DNA of 64,000 nt, taken from contig CM049317.1 of NCBI GenBank assembly GCA_026874595.1, positions 64,314,118-64,378,117 of the forward strand, read 5' to 3'. The notes below the pieces were generated by a model. The model worked only from the letters and a program-made list of their open reading frames with translations. It was not told the DNA's origin and made no database searches. The position numbers and the translations under genes were made by a program. How positions within the stretch are numbered: the first letter of the stretch is position 1; each line of letters begins with the position of its first letter. Source of the stretch: Sipunculus nudus. Its lineage: Eukaryota; Annelida; Sipuncula; Golfingiida; Sipunculidae. This document shows, in pieces, positions 36,018-47,246 of this stretch.

Positions 36018-38608
36018 ATTTCCGGCAAGCGCGTGACCTCTGGTCATCTTGTTTGTTTGTTGCTTGCCGGAAATCTTCGATTTCCGCAAGCATGTTCGTC
36101 AGTTGCGTATGTCTGTTTGTCTGTTTGTTGCTTGCCGGAAATCTTCGATTTCGGCAAGCATGTTCGTCAGTTGCGTATGTCTGTTTGTCTTTTTGTTTGT
36201 TTGTTTGTTTGTTTGTCACGACTCTCCAGGTCACACTTTTGCATCAATCAACTTGAAACTTACAGGCTTGATTGAGAAATTGATTTCTAGGTGCCCTATT
36301 GTTTTTGGTCAACATTGCTCCGAGGTCAAGGGTCAAGGTCACGACAGGTATGGTTAACGGTTTTTGCACTATAACTTCGCCATAAATAGGCTTATCCACT
36401 TCTGCAATAGCTCATTTTTTTCGTCATCACCTGGCGTTTCTTTTGACATGTAGCTTACTTGAATTTGCTGTTACCATGGTTACGCAATTTTGGGGAGAAA
36501 TCATGGAATTTCGTGATATTTTTCAAATTTGCAGCAATCGTACTGATTCTGAGATATTTTATGTAACACAAGAATATCTCGAAATTGTTTTTTCAGATTT
36601 TGGAAATGGCCGCCAGGGGGCGTTGCAGATGAAAAAACATGAAAATTTGTTTTGGTGCTATACCTCCAGAACTATTAAACATTGGGCCATTTCCATCACA
36701 GCACCTTCAAGTGGGGTCCATGGGCTTATTTTTGCGCATAGGTGCCAAACTGCGCTATTGCCAGATTTCTCTATTTTTGGGGTAAAACTTTTGAATTTTG
36801 AAAATATGCAGTTTTCAGCTTCTAACTCTGTCAGTTTTTATGCTGGAGAGGTCAATTTTTTTGCATCTTGTAGCCCTTGGTGAGTTCTCGGTGATCCAAT
36901 CAAAAATCTTGCAAAATCTCGCACCGTTTCTCGTCAAACGAGAGTCTTCGAGATTTCATTAAATATGACCTACAGGTTGCATTTTTTTAACAATGGCTTT
37001 GAAATTGATATATTTTGTGTTATTTATAAATCTCTCGAAATCAGTTTTTCATTTTTTGGAAATAGCCACCAGGGGGCGTGGTACCTGAAACACTGTAAGA
37101 TATCATTTTTCTGCAATATCTAAAATAATTTTAAACAAGGCACAATTTTTATCGTTGTATCTTAAACTAGGAACATTGGCTTATTCCTCCGCACATGTAG
37201 CTTTGTGCTGTCGTTACCATGGTTACCAAATTTGTGGGTTAAACTTGACGATCTGATAATATGCAGTTTTTGGCTTCTATCTCGGTTAATATTTATGTTT
37301 CAAGGGTCTAGTTTTTTGCATAAGGCTGCTTCCCCTTGGTTCTAAGTCATTCAATTGCAAGTCTCGTCAAATTTCGCTCGGTTAATCGTCAAACGAGAAA
37401 AAACGAGATTTCACGGAAATGCTTATAACTCGGCGACTTTTACAGCTACACAGGTCTAGTTTTCGGCATTTCATAACATATGACCAGCTTGACGCGCCAG
37501 AAAAGAAATCAGGCCAAATCTCGCACCATATCTCGTCAAGCGAGAAAAAAAACGAGATATCATGGAAATGCTTATAACTAGGCGACTTTTACAGCTACTC
37601 AGGTCTAGTTTTTGGCATTTGGTAACATTTGGCCAGCTTGACATAGTAAAACTGCGATACTTGGCGAAATTTCGCAATATATCTGGTCAAATGTGGAAAA
37701 ACGAGAATTCACAGAAATCCATATAAGTCGGCGACTTTCACGGCTAGACAGGTCTAGTTTTTGGCATTCATTAACATTTGGACGGCTTGACATGACAAAC
37801 CTGCAAGACTGGCCAAATCTCGCACCATATCTCGTCAAACGATAAAAAAGGAGATTTCACAGAAATGCTAATAACTCGGCGACTTTTACAGCTAGACAGA
37901 TGTAGTTTTCGCCATTTCATAACATTTAGAGAGTTTGATATGACAAATCTACAAGACTGGCCAAATCCTGCACCATATCTCGTCAAACGAGAAAACACGA
38001 GAGTACACGGAAATGCTTATAACTCGGCGACTTTTACAGCTAGACGGATCTAGTTTTCGCATTTCGTAACGTTTGGCCGTCTTGACATAATAAAACTGCT
38101 CGTCTTGCCAAATCTCGTACTATATCTCGTCAAGCGAGAAAAAAAAACATTATTTCACGTAAATGCTGATAACACGGCGACTTTTGCAGCTAGACAGGTC
38201 TAGTTTCCGGCATTTTGTAATATTTGACAAACCTGACATGACAAAACTGGAAATCTCGCCAAAGCTCGCACCATTTCCCGTCAAACAAGAAAACACGAGA
38301 TTTCATGCAAATGCTTATAACTCAGCGGCTTTTATAGCTAGACAGGTCTAATTTTCGGCATTTCATAACATTTGGCCAGCTTGACATGACAAACCTGAAA
38401 ACGTCTCACTGCTTCTTGTCAAAGGAGATTAACGGGATTTCATGAAAAAATTTTGAACTTGGTCCCTTTTACACTAGAAAGATATGCAGCTGTTAAAGGT
38501 CAGCATGCATAAATAAACATATTATCCGTTTCTGCTGCCCCCACAATGTTGCTCATTCATATGACTGTTTCTACATGCACTCTCTGTCTATCTGTCTGTA
38601 TCATTTCC
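36018..38608 (+). repeat. Higher-order unit 5 (long type, two CTCF-like motifs)
   Basis: 2,591 bp; two hairpin modules. The middle segment is nearly identical to unit 0, 12.2 kb away. CTCF-like cores at 36610-36622 and 37066-37078. Confidence 0.9.
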
Positions 38609-41130
38609 ATTTCCGGCAAGCGCGTGACCTCTGGTCATCTTGTCTGTTTGTTTGTTTGTTGCTTGCCGGAAATCTTCGATTTCCGCAAGCATGTTCGTCA
38701 GTTGCGTATGTCTGTTTGTCTGTTTGTCTGTTTGTTTGTTTGTTTGTTTGTTTGTTTGTCACAACTCTCCAGGTCACATTTTTGCATCAATCAACTTGAA
38801 ACTTACAGGCTTGATTGACAAACCGATTTCTAGGTGCCCTATTGTTTTTGGTCAACATTGCTCCAAGGTCAAGGGTCAAGGTCACGACAAGTATGGTTAA
38901 CGGTTTTTGCACTATAACTTCGCCATTAATAGGCGTATCCACTTCTGCAATAGCTCATTTTTTTCGTCATCACCTGGCCTTTCTTTTGACATGTAGCTTA
39001 CTTAAATTGGCCGTTACCATGGTTACATTTTTTGGGCAAAAATCATGGAAATTTGAAATAACACGACCATTTTTTGTAACTTTGTCAGTTTTTAAGCTAG
39101 GCAGATCTAGTTTTCGGCATTTTGTTCCACATGACCAGCTTGACACGACAGAACTGAAAGTCACGCCAAATCTCGCGCCATATCTCGTCAAACGAGAAAA
39201 AACGAGACTTCGCGGAAATGCTCATAACTCGGCGACTTTTACAGCTGGACAGGTCTGGTTTTCGGCATTTCGTTACACCAATCAAGCTTGACACGACAGA
39301 GCTGCAAGACAGGCCAAATCTCGCACCGTATCTCGTCAAATGAGAAAACACGGGATTTCACGGAAATGCTTATAACTGGGCCAGTTTTACAGCTAGACAC
39401 GTCTGGTTTTTGGCATTTAGTTCCACTAGACTTGCTTGACACGACAAATATGCAAGTGCCGTTACCATGGTTACATTTTTTGGGCAAAAATCATGGAAAT
39501 TGGAAATAACACGACCATTTTTTGTAACTTTGTCAGTTTTTAAGCTAGGCAGATCTAGTTTTCGGCATTTTGTTCCACATGACCAGCTTGACACGACAGA
39601 ACTGAAAGTCACGCCAAATCTCGCGCCATATCTCGTCAAACGAGAAAAAACGAGACTTCGCGGAAATGCTCATAACTCGGCGACTTTTACAGCTGGACAG
39701 GTCTGGTTTTCGGCATTTCGTTACACCAATCAAGCTTGACACGACAGAGCTGCAAGACAGGCCAAATCTCGCACCGTATCTCGTCAAACGAGAAAACACG
39801 GGATTTCACGGAAATGCTTATAACTGGGCCAGTTTTACAGCTAGACACGTCTGGTTTTTGGCATTTAGTTCCACTAGACTTGCTTGACACGACAAATATG
39901 CAAGTGCCGTTACCATGGTTACATTTTTTGGGCAAAAATCATGGAAATTGGAAATAACACGACCATTTTTTGTAACTTTGTCAGTTTTTAAGCTAGGCAG
40001 ATCTAGTTTTCGGCATTTTGTTCCACATGACCAGCTTGACACGACAGAACTGAAAGTCCCGCCAAATCTCGTGCCATATCTCGTCAAACGAGAAAAAACG
40101 AGACTTCGCGGAAATGCTTATAACTCGGCGACTTTTACAGCTGGACAGGTCTGGTTATCGGCATTTCGTTCCACCAAACAAGCTTGACACGACAGAGCTA
40201 CAAGACAGGCCAAATCTCGCACCGTATCTCGTCAAACGAGAAAACACGGGATTTCACGGAAATGCTTATAACTGGGCCAGTTTTACAGCTAGACACGTCT
40301 GGTTTTCGGCATTTAGTTCCACTAGACCAGCTTGACACGACAGATATGAAAGTCTGGCAAAATCTCGCGCCATATCTCGTCAAACGAGAAAACACGAAAT
40401 TTCACGGAAATGCTTATAACTCGGCCAGTTTTACAGCTGGACAGGTCTAGTTTTCGGCATTTTGTTTCACATGTCCTGCTGGACATGACAGAACTGAAAG
40501 TTAGGCCAAATGTCGCACCGTATCTCGTCAAACGAGAAAACATGAGATTTCACGGCATTGGTTATAACTCGGCGAGTTTTACAGATAGGCACGTCTGGTT
40601 TTCGGCATTTTGTTCCACTAGACCAGCTTGACACGACAGACATGCATGTCAGGCAAAATCTCGCACCGTATCCCGTCAAACGAGAAAACACGAGATTTCA
40701 CGGAACTGCAGCTAGACAGGTCTAGTTTTCGGCATTTAGTTCCACATGACCAGCTTGACATGACAGAACTCCAAGTCAGGCACAAGCTCGCACCATTTCC
40801 CGTCAAACGAGAAAACACGAGATTTCATGCAAATGCTTATAACTCAGCGGCTTTTATAGCTAGACAGGTCTAGTTTTCGGCATTTCATATCATTTGGCCA
40901 GCTTGACATGACAAACCTGAAAACGTGTCACTGCTTCTTGTCAAACGAGATTAACGGGATTTCATGAAAAAATTTTGAACTTGGTCCCTTTTACACTAGA
41001 AAGATATGCAGCTGTTAAAGGTCAGCATGCATAAATAAACATATTATCCGTTTCTGCTGCCCCCACAATGTTGCTCATTCATATGACTGTTTCTACATGC
41101 ACTCTCTGTCTATCTGTCTCTATCATTTCC
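38609..41130 (+). repeat. Higher-order unit 6 (three 448-bp blocks)
   Basis: 2,522 bp; one hairpin module; three successive 448-bp blocks (TTACCATGGTTAC at 39,013, 39,461 and 39,909). Confidence 0.9.
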
Positions 41131-43256
41131 ATTTCCGGCAAGCGCGTGACCTCTGGTCATCTTGTTTGTTTGTTTGTTTGTTTGTCACGACTCTCCAGGT
41201 CACATTTTTGCATCAATCAACTTGAAACTTACAGGCTTGATTGACAAACCAATTTCTAGGTGCCCTATTGTTTTTGGTCAACATTGCTCCAAGGTCAAGG
41301 GTCAAGGTCACGACAAGTATGGTTAACGGTTTTTGCACTATAACTTCGCCATAAATAGGCGTATCCACTTCTGCAATAGCTCATTTTTTTCGTCATCACC
41401 TGGCCTTTCTTTTGATATGTAGCTTACTTAAATTGGCCGTTACCATGGTTACATTTTTTGGGCAAAAATCATGGAAATTTGAAATAACACGACCATTTTT
41501 TGTAACTTTGTCAGTTTTTAAGCTAGGCAGATCTAGTTTTCGGCATTTTGTTCCACATGACCAGCTTGACACGACTGAACTGAAAGTCACGCCAAATCTC
41601 GCGCCATATCTCGTCAAACGAGAAAAAACGAGACTTCGCGGAAATGCTCATAACTCGGCGACTTTTACAGCTGGACAGGTCTGGTTTTCGGCATTTCGTT
41701 CCACCAATCAAGCTTGACACGACAGATCTGCAAGACAGGCCAAATCTCGCACCGTATCTCGTCAAACGAGAAAACACGGGATTTCACGGAAATGCTTATA
41801 ACTGGGCCAGTTTTACAGCTAGACACGTCTGGTTTTCGGCATTTAGTTCCACTAGACCAGCTTGACACGACAGATATGTAAGTGCCGTTACCATGGTTAC
41901 ATTTTTTGGGCAAAAATCATGGAAATTGGAAATAACACGACCATTTTTTGTAACTTTGTCAGTTTTTAAGCTAGGCAGATCTGGTTTTCGGCATTTTGTT
42001 CCACATGACCAGCTTGACATGACAGAACTGAAAGTCACGCCAAATCTCGCGCCATATCTCGTCAAACGAGAAAAAACGAGACTTCGCGGATATGCTTATA
42101 ACTCGGCGACTTTTACAGCTAGACAGGTCTGGTTATCGGCATTTCGTTCCACCAAACAAGCTTGACACGACAGAGCTGCAAGACAGGCCAATTCTCGCAC
42201 CGTATCTCGTCAAACGAGAAAACACGGGATTTCACGGAAATGCTTATAACTGGGCCAGTTTTACAGCTAGACACGTCTGGTTTTCGGCATTTAGTTCCAC
42301 TAGACCAGCTTGACACGACAGATATGCAAGTCTGGCAAAATCTCGCGCCATATCTCGTCAAACGAGAAAACACGAAATTTCACGGAAATGCTTATAACTC
42401 GGCCAGTTTTACAGCTAGACACGTCTGGTTTCCGGCATTTCCTTCCACATGACCAGCTTGACACGATAGATGTACAAGTCAGGCCAAATCTCGCACCCCA
42501 TCTCGTCAAACGAGAAAACACGAGATTTCACGGAAATGCTTATAACTCGGCGAGTTTTACAGCTGGACAGGTCTAGTTTTCGGCATTTTGTTTCACATGT
42601 CCTGCTGGACATGACAGAACTGAAAGTCAGGCCGAATGTCGCACCGTATCTCGTCAAACGAGAAAACATGAGATTTCACGGCATTGGTTATAACTCGGCG
42701 AGTGTTACAGATAGACACGTCTGGTTTTCGGCATTTTGTTCCACTAGACCAGCTTGACACGACAGACATGCATGTCAGGCAAAATCTCGCACATTATCCC
42801 GTCAAACGAGAAAACACGAGATTTCACGGAACTGCAGCTAGACAGGTCTAGTTTTCGGCATTTAGTTCCACATGACCCGCTTGACATGACAGAACTCCAA
42901 GTCAGGCACAAGCTCGCACCATTTCCCGTCAAACGAGAAAACACGAGATTTCATGCAAATGCTTATAACTCAGCGGCTTTTATAGCTAGACAGGTCTAGT
43001 TTTCGGCATTTCATATCATTTGGCCAGCTTGACATGACAAACCTGAAAACGTGTCACTGCTTCTTGTCAAACGAGATTAACGGGATTTCATGAAAAAATT
43101 TTGAACTTGGTCCCTTTTACACTAGAAAGATATGCAGCTGGTAAAGGTCAGCATGCATAAATAAACATATTATCCGTTTCTGCTGCCCCCACAATGTTGC
43201 TCATTCATATGACTGTTTCTACATGCACTCTCTGTCTATCTGTCTCTATCATTTCC
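41131..43256 (+). repeat. Higher-order unit 7
   Basis: 2,126 bp; no complete hairpin module; two 448-bp blocks (41,439 and 41,887). Confidence 0.9.
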
Positions 43257-45339
43257 ATTTCCGGCAAGCGCGTGACCTCTGGTCATCTTGTTTGTTTGTT
43301 GCTTGCCGGAAATCTTCGATTTCGGCAAGCATGTTCGTCAGTTGCGTATGTCTGTTTGTCTTTTTGTTTGTTTGTTTGTTTGTTTGTTTGTTTGTTTGTT
43401 TGTTTGTTTGTTTGTTTGTCACGACTCTCCAGGTCACACTTTTGCATCAATCAACTTGAAACTTACAGGCTTGATTGACAAACCGATTTCTAGGTGCCCT
43501 ATTGTTTTTGGTCAACATTGCTCCAAGGTCAAGGGTCAAGGTCACGACAGGTATGGTTAACGGTTTTTGCACTATAACTTCGCCATAAATAGGCTTATCC
43601 ACTTCTGCAATAGCTCATTTTTTTCGTCATCACCTGGCCTTTCTTGTGATATGTAGCTTACTTAAATTTGCCATTACCATGGTTACATTTTTTGGGCAAA
43701 AATCATGGAAATTGGAAATAACACGACCATTTTTTGTAACTTTGTCAGTTTTTAAGCTAGGCAGATCTAGTTTTCGGCATTTTGTTCCACATGACCAGCT
43801 TGACACGACAGAACTGAAAGTCACGCCAAATCTCGCGCCATATCTCGTCAAACGAGAAAAAACGAGACTTCGCGGAAATGCTTATAACTCGGCGACTTTT
43901 ACAGCTAGACAGGTCTGGTTTTCGGCATTTCGGTCCACCAAACAAGCTTGACACGACAGAGCTGCAAGACAGGCCAAATCTCGCACCATATCTCGTCAAA
44001 CGAGAAAACACGAAATTTCACGGAAATGCTTATAACTCGGCCAGTTTTACAGCTAGACACGTCTGGTTTCCGCCATTTCCTTCCACATGACCAGCTTGAT
44101 ACGATAGATGTGCAAGTCAGGCCAAATCTCGCACCGTATCTCGTCAAACGAGAAAACACGAGATTTCACGGAAATGCTTATAACTCGGCGAGTTTTACAG
44201 CTAGACAGGTCTAGTTTTCGGCATTTTGTTTCACATGACCTGCTGGACATGACAGAACTGAAAGTCAGGCCGAATGTTGCACCGTATCTCGTCAAACGAG
44301 AAAACATGAGATTTCACGGCATTGGTTATAACTCGGCGAGTTTTACAGAAAGACACGTCTGGTTTTCGGCATTTTGTTCCACTAGACCAGCTTGACACGA
44401 CAGACATGCATGTCAGGCAAAATCTCGCACCGTATCCCGTCAAACGAGAAAACACGAGATTTCACGGAACTACAGCTAGACAGGTCTAGTTTTCGGCATT
44501 TAGTTCCACATGACCCGCTTGACATGACAAACCTGCAAGACTGGCCAAATCTCGCACCATATCTCGTCAAACGATAAAAAAGGAGATTTCACAGAAATGC
44601 TAATAACTCGGCGACTTTTACAGCTAGACAGATGTAGTTTTCGCCATTTCATAACATTTAGAGAGTTTGATATGACAAATCTACAAGACTGGCCAAATCC
44701 TGCACCATATCTCGTCAAACGAGAAAACACGAGAGTACACGGAAATGCTTATAACTCGGCGACTTTTACAGCTAGACGGATCTAGTTTTCGCCATTTCGT
44801 AACGTTTGGCCGTCTTGACATAATAAATCTGCTCGTCTTGCCAAATCTCGTACTATATCTCGTCAAGCGAGAAAAAAACATGATTTCACGTAAATGCTGA
44901 TAACACGGCGACTTTTGCAGCTAGACAGGTCTAGTTTCCGGCATTTTGTAATATTTGACAAACCTGACATGACAAAACTGGAAATCTCGCCAAAGCTCGC
45001 ACCATATTCCGTCAAACGAGAAAACACGAGATTTCATGCAAATGCTTATAACTCAGCGGCTTTTATAGCTAGACAGGTCTAGTTTTCGGCATTTCATATC
45101 ATTTGGCTAGCTTGACATGACAAACCTGAAAACGTCTCACTGCTTCTTGTCAAACGAGATTAACGGGATTTCCTGAAAAAATTTTGAACTTGGTCCCTTT
45201 TACACTAGAAAGATATGCAGCTGTTAAAGGTCAGCATGCATAAATAAACATATTATCCATTTCTGCTGCCCCCACAATGTTGCTCATTCATATGACTGTT
45301 TCTACATGCACTCTCTGTCTATCTGTCTGTATCATTTCC
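43257..45339 (+). repeat. Higher-order unit 8
   Basis: 2,083 bp; one hairpin module; the longest uninterrupted TTTG run (about 43,364-43,419); a single TTACCATGGTTAC block. It is followed by a truncated unit start (45340-45376), after which the array stops. Confidence 0.9.
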
Positions 45340-45376
45340 ATTTCCGGCAAGCGCGTGACCTCTGGTCATCTTGTTT

Positions 45377-45976
45377 ATTGCTTTGGCAGACTGCCAACTG
45401 TGTCAGATGATGCAACAGGTCAAGAGTTCACTGAGTGCATCCAGGTACAGGTGAAAAGTTCACTCAGTCTAGCCAGGTGCAGGTCAAGAGTTCACTCAGT
45501 GCAGTAGCCTGAGCCAGTAATTTGTCACAGTACACTTGCCAAGTTGGGGCAACAGCCTTTCTCACCTAAGCCTGGTCAGCCCCGTGCTTCAGACTTAAGG
45601 TAAGTTTGATGTATTGGCCTGATATTCTGACCTGTCTGTGTCTTTAATAGCTTTCTTTTTCACAAGACAGGTGTCAGCATCTACAGTGACTTTTGCATAG
45701 TGTATGTGCCTGCTTAATCCTACCGAGGAATTAGATATATCAGCCTGAAATTTGGCATATTTATTCATGTCAAATAGCTTTCTCGTATACAAGACTGGTG
45801 GTGCCACCTACAATAATTTTTGTGTTGTGTGCACCCATGCCAGAATTTCAGCAGTGATGTTTGTGTATTGTTTCTTGTTCAAAATGTTTAGTACTTGCAT
45901 TGTTCATATATATGAAAAGTAGTGGTTCATTATTGAAGCGTTATACCTTGTGTATATCCATATGCACAGGTTCGCA
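45377..45976. repeat. Right arm of the insertion
   Basis: Opens with ACTGCCAACTGTGTCAGA...CAACAGGTCAAGAGTTCA, which repeats the sequence left of the array (about 23,434-23,475), so the array is flanked by direct repeats. GTTCACTCAGT-type words recur three times. The rest carries an inverted, degenerate copy of the GGTGGCACCACC repeat family, then the terminal CACAGGTTCGC. Confidence 0.6.
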
Positions 45977-45979
45977 TTA

Positions 45980-46740
45980 GGCCTTGTTATTATAGATAAT
46001 TACAGCTCATATCCCATCATAAGGAAACTAAACACAACATCCACAACTGCTGCAATCAATGCAATGAAAGCTGTATCCTCTGAATTTGGAATTCAAGAGA
46101 AACTGTTCAGTGATAGTGGACCGCAATACACATCCTGTGACTTCAGACGCTTTGTTGAGAAGTTTGATTTCCTGCATAAAACGAGCAGCCCACATTTCCC
46201 ATAGGCAAACAGCAAAAGCGAAAGATATGTAGCTGTAAAAAGCATTGGAAACAAAGGAAGATTCTGCAATGGCATTGCTATGTGTAAGAACCACACTGGT
46301 CAATGGCTTCTGGACTGCTATCTCCAGCGGAACTAATGTTTAAGGGGAAGATCATATAAAACTTTCTTTTTGTTAACACCAAAGAAAAAGATGAGAATAT
46401 GACACAAAAAACTGAAAGGGACATAATCAGGAGCAATATTAAGCCTATTCTTTCCTACTATCAGTTCAGTTTTGCTTAATAAAAAAGTTTCCCGTCAAAA
46501 TCAAGCCTGCACATAGTCTAAGTACCTCGCATTCAGCTGTTTAACACCTTGTTATGGCTCTGCATGTTGGTTAACACAGTTAAAGCGTGTCTGTTCACAA
46601 TATCAAGGCCGCGAGACCAGAAGTCTGATTGTGAGCCACAACACACAGCCAACGGGAACAGTTGATCTGCAGTATAAATTACATTGCAGGGAACTACCAA
46701 TACTGGCAAGTGGACAGTCATAAGAATAAAAGATCTAGTT
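45980..46740 (+). pseudogene. Gypsy pol remnant: rest of the integrase core
   Basis: Resumes the integrase core in the same family (IIDNYSSYPII, FSDSGPQY, HKTSSPHFP), then a degenerate C-terminal part with many stops. It is separated from the upstream part by 24.2 kb. The TTA codons flanking the break on each side are in the same phase. Confidence 0.75.
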
Positions 46741-47246
46741 TACAAGAAATGGGACCCAGAGATTATAATCCACCACAAAGATTTTATTTGTAAATACTGT
46801 CCTTATATTCATACAAGATTTATATAGTGTAGTTCCATGTACTAATAGATCATCTGAAATATGTCGATCAATAAGGCTGCAGTCATCACTTACTATTCAG
46901 CATAGATTTATATTTTATTATTTTTTTATGTAGTGGCTGTAAATAGAGGCTATTACTAATCATACTATTATTGGTGTTTGATATAGACTCAGTACAGTAT
47001 ATTTGTTTGACAGTCAATCAGGGATTAGCATTCATTTGCTGAAATTCTGAGAACGTATTGCTAGATCAATATGGGAAAATTCTGATTAAGCCTGTTTGAT
47101 ATAGACTGTCTGTATTTGTGTGACATTGAAACAACATGACCTTTAAACAACATGAGTTAGTCCTAGCAATATATACTGGACCATTCAGTGAAAATCCTAT
47201 AACCAGATGACATACTTTATTTACTTTTATTTTCAAAGAGGGGAGA

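Larger units (their letters stand above)
23696..45376 (+). repeat. Higher-order satellite array, nine 2.1-3.1-kb units
   Basis: Nine head-to-tail units. Unit starts marked by ATTTCCGGCAAGC are at 26425, 29537, 31740, 33900, 36018, 38609, 41131 and 43257, with a final truncated start at 45340; the first unit begins at about 23,696 without that word. Each unit runs: GGCAAGC hairpin(s), TGTC/TTTG microsatellite, a conserved ~300-bp block, TTACCATGGTTAC block(s), eight to sixteen 148-bp monomers, and a conserved ~200-bp tail. About 94 monomer cores (TCTCGTCAAACGAGA or variants) are visible. Open frames of 60-158 codons occur on both strands but are periodic with the repeat and are not genes. Confidence 0.95.
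21739..45976. mobile_element. 24.2-kb TIR-bounded insertion carrying the satellite array
   Basis: Starts GCGAACCTGTG (21739-21749) and ends with its exact inverse CACAGGTTCGC (45965-45975). TTA flanks both ends (21736-21738 and 45977-45979), and both copies are in-frame codons of the interrupted integrase. A 3-bp TTA duplication is typical of PIF/Harbinger-type DNA transposons. No transposase frame is visible, so the element would be non-autonomous. An alternative is that several nested elements only appear to share one pair of ends. Confidence 0.55.

Noticed and set aside
26869-45082. Many 60-158-codon frames with shared peptide motifs (LVKRENT..., RRLLQLDRS) on both strands
   Set aside because: They have the periodicity of the 148-bp satellite and are open in sense and antisense; best explained as shadows of a low-stop repeat.
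23736-45376. Regularly spaced repeats as a CRISPR array
   Set aside because: The sequence is eukaryotic, the repeats are contiguous 148-bp monomers without unique spacers, and no cas genes are present.
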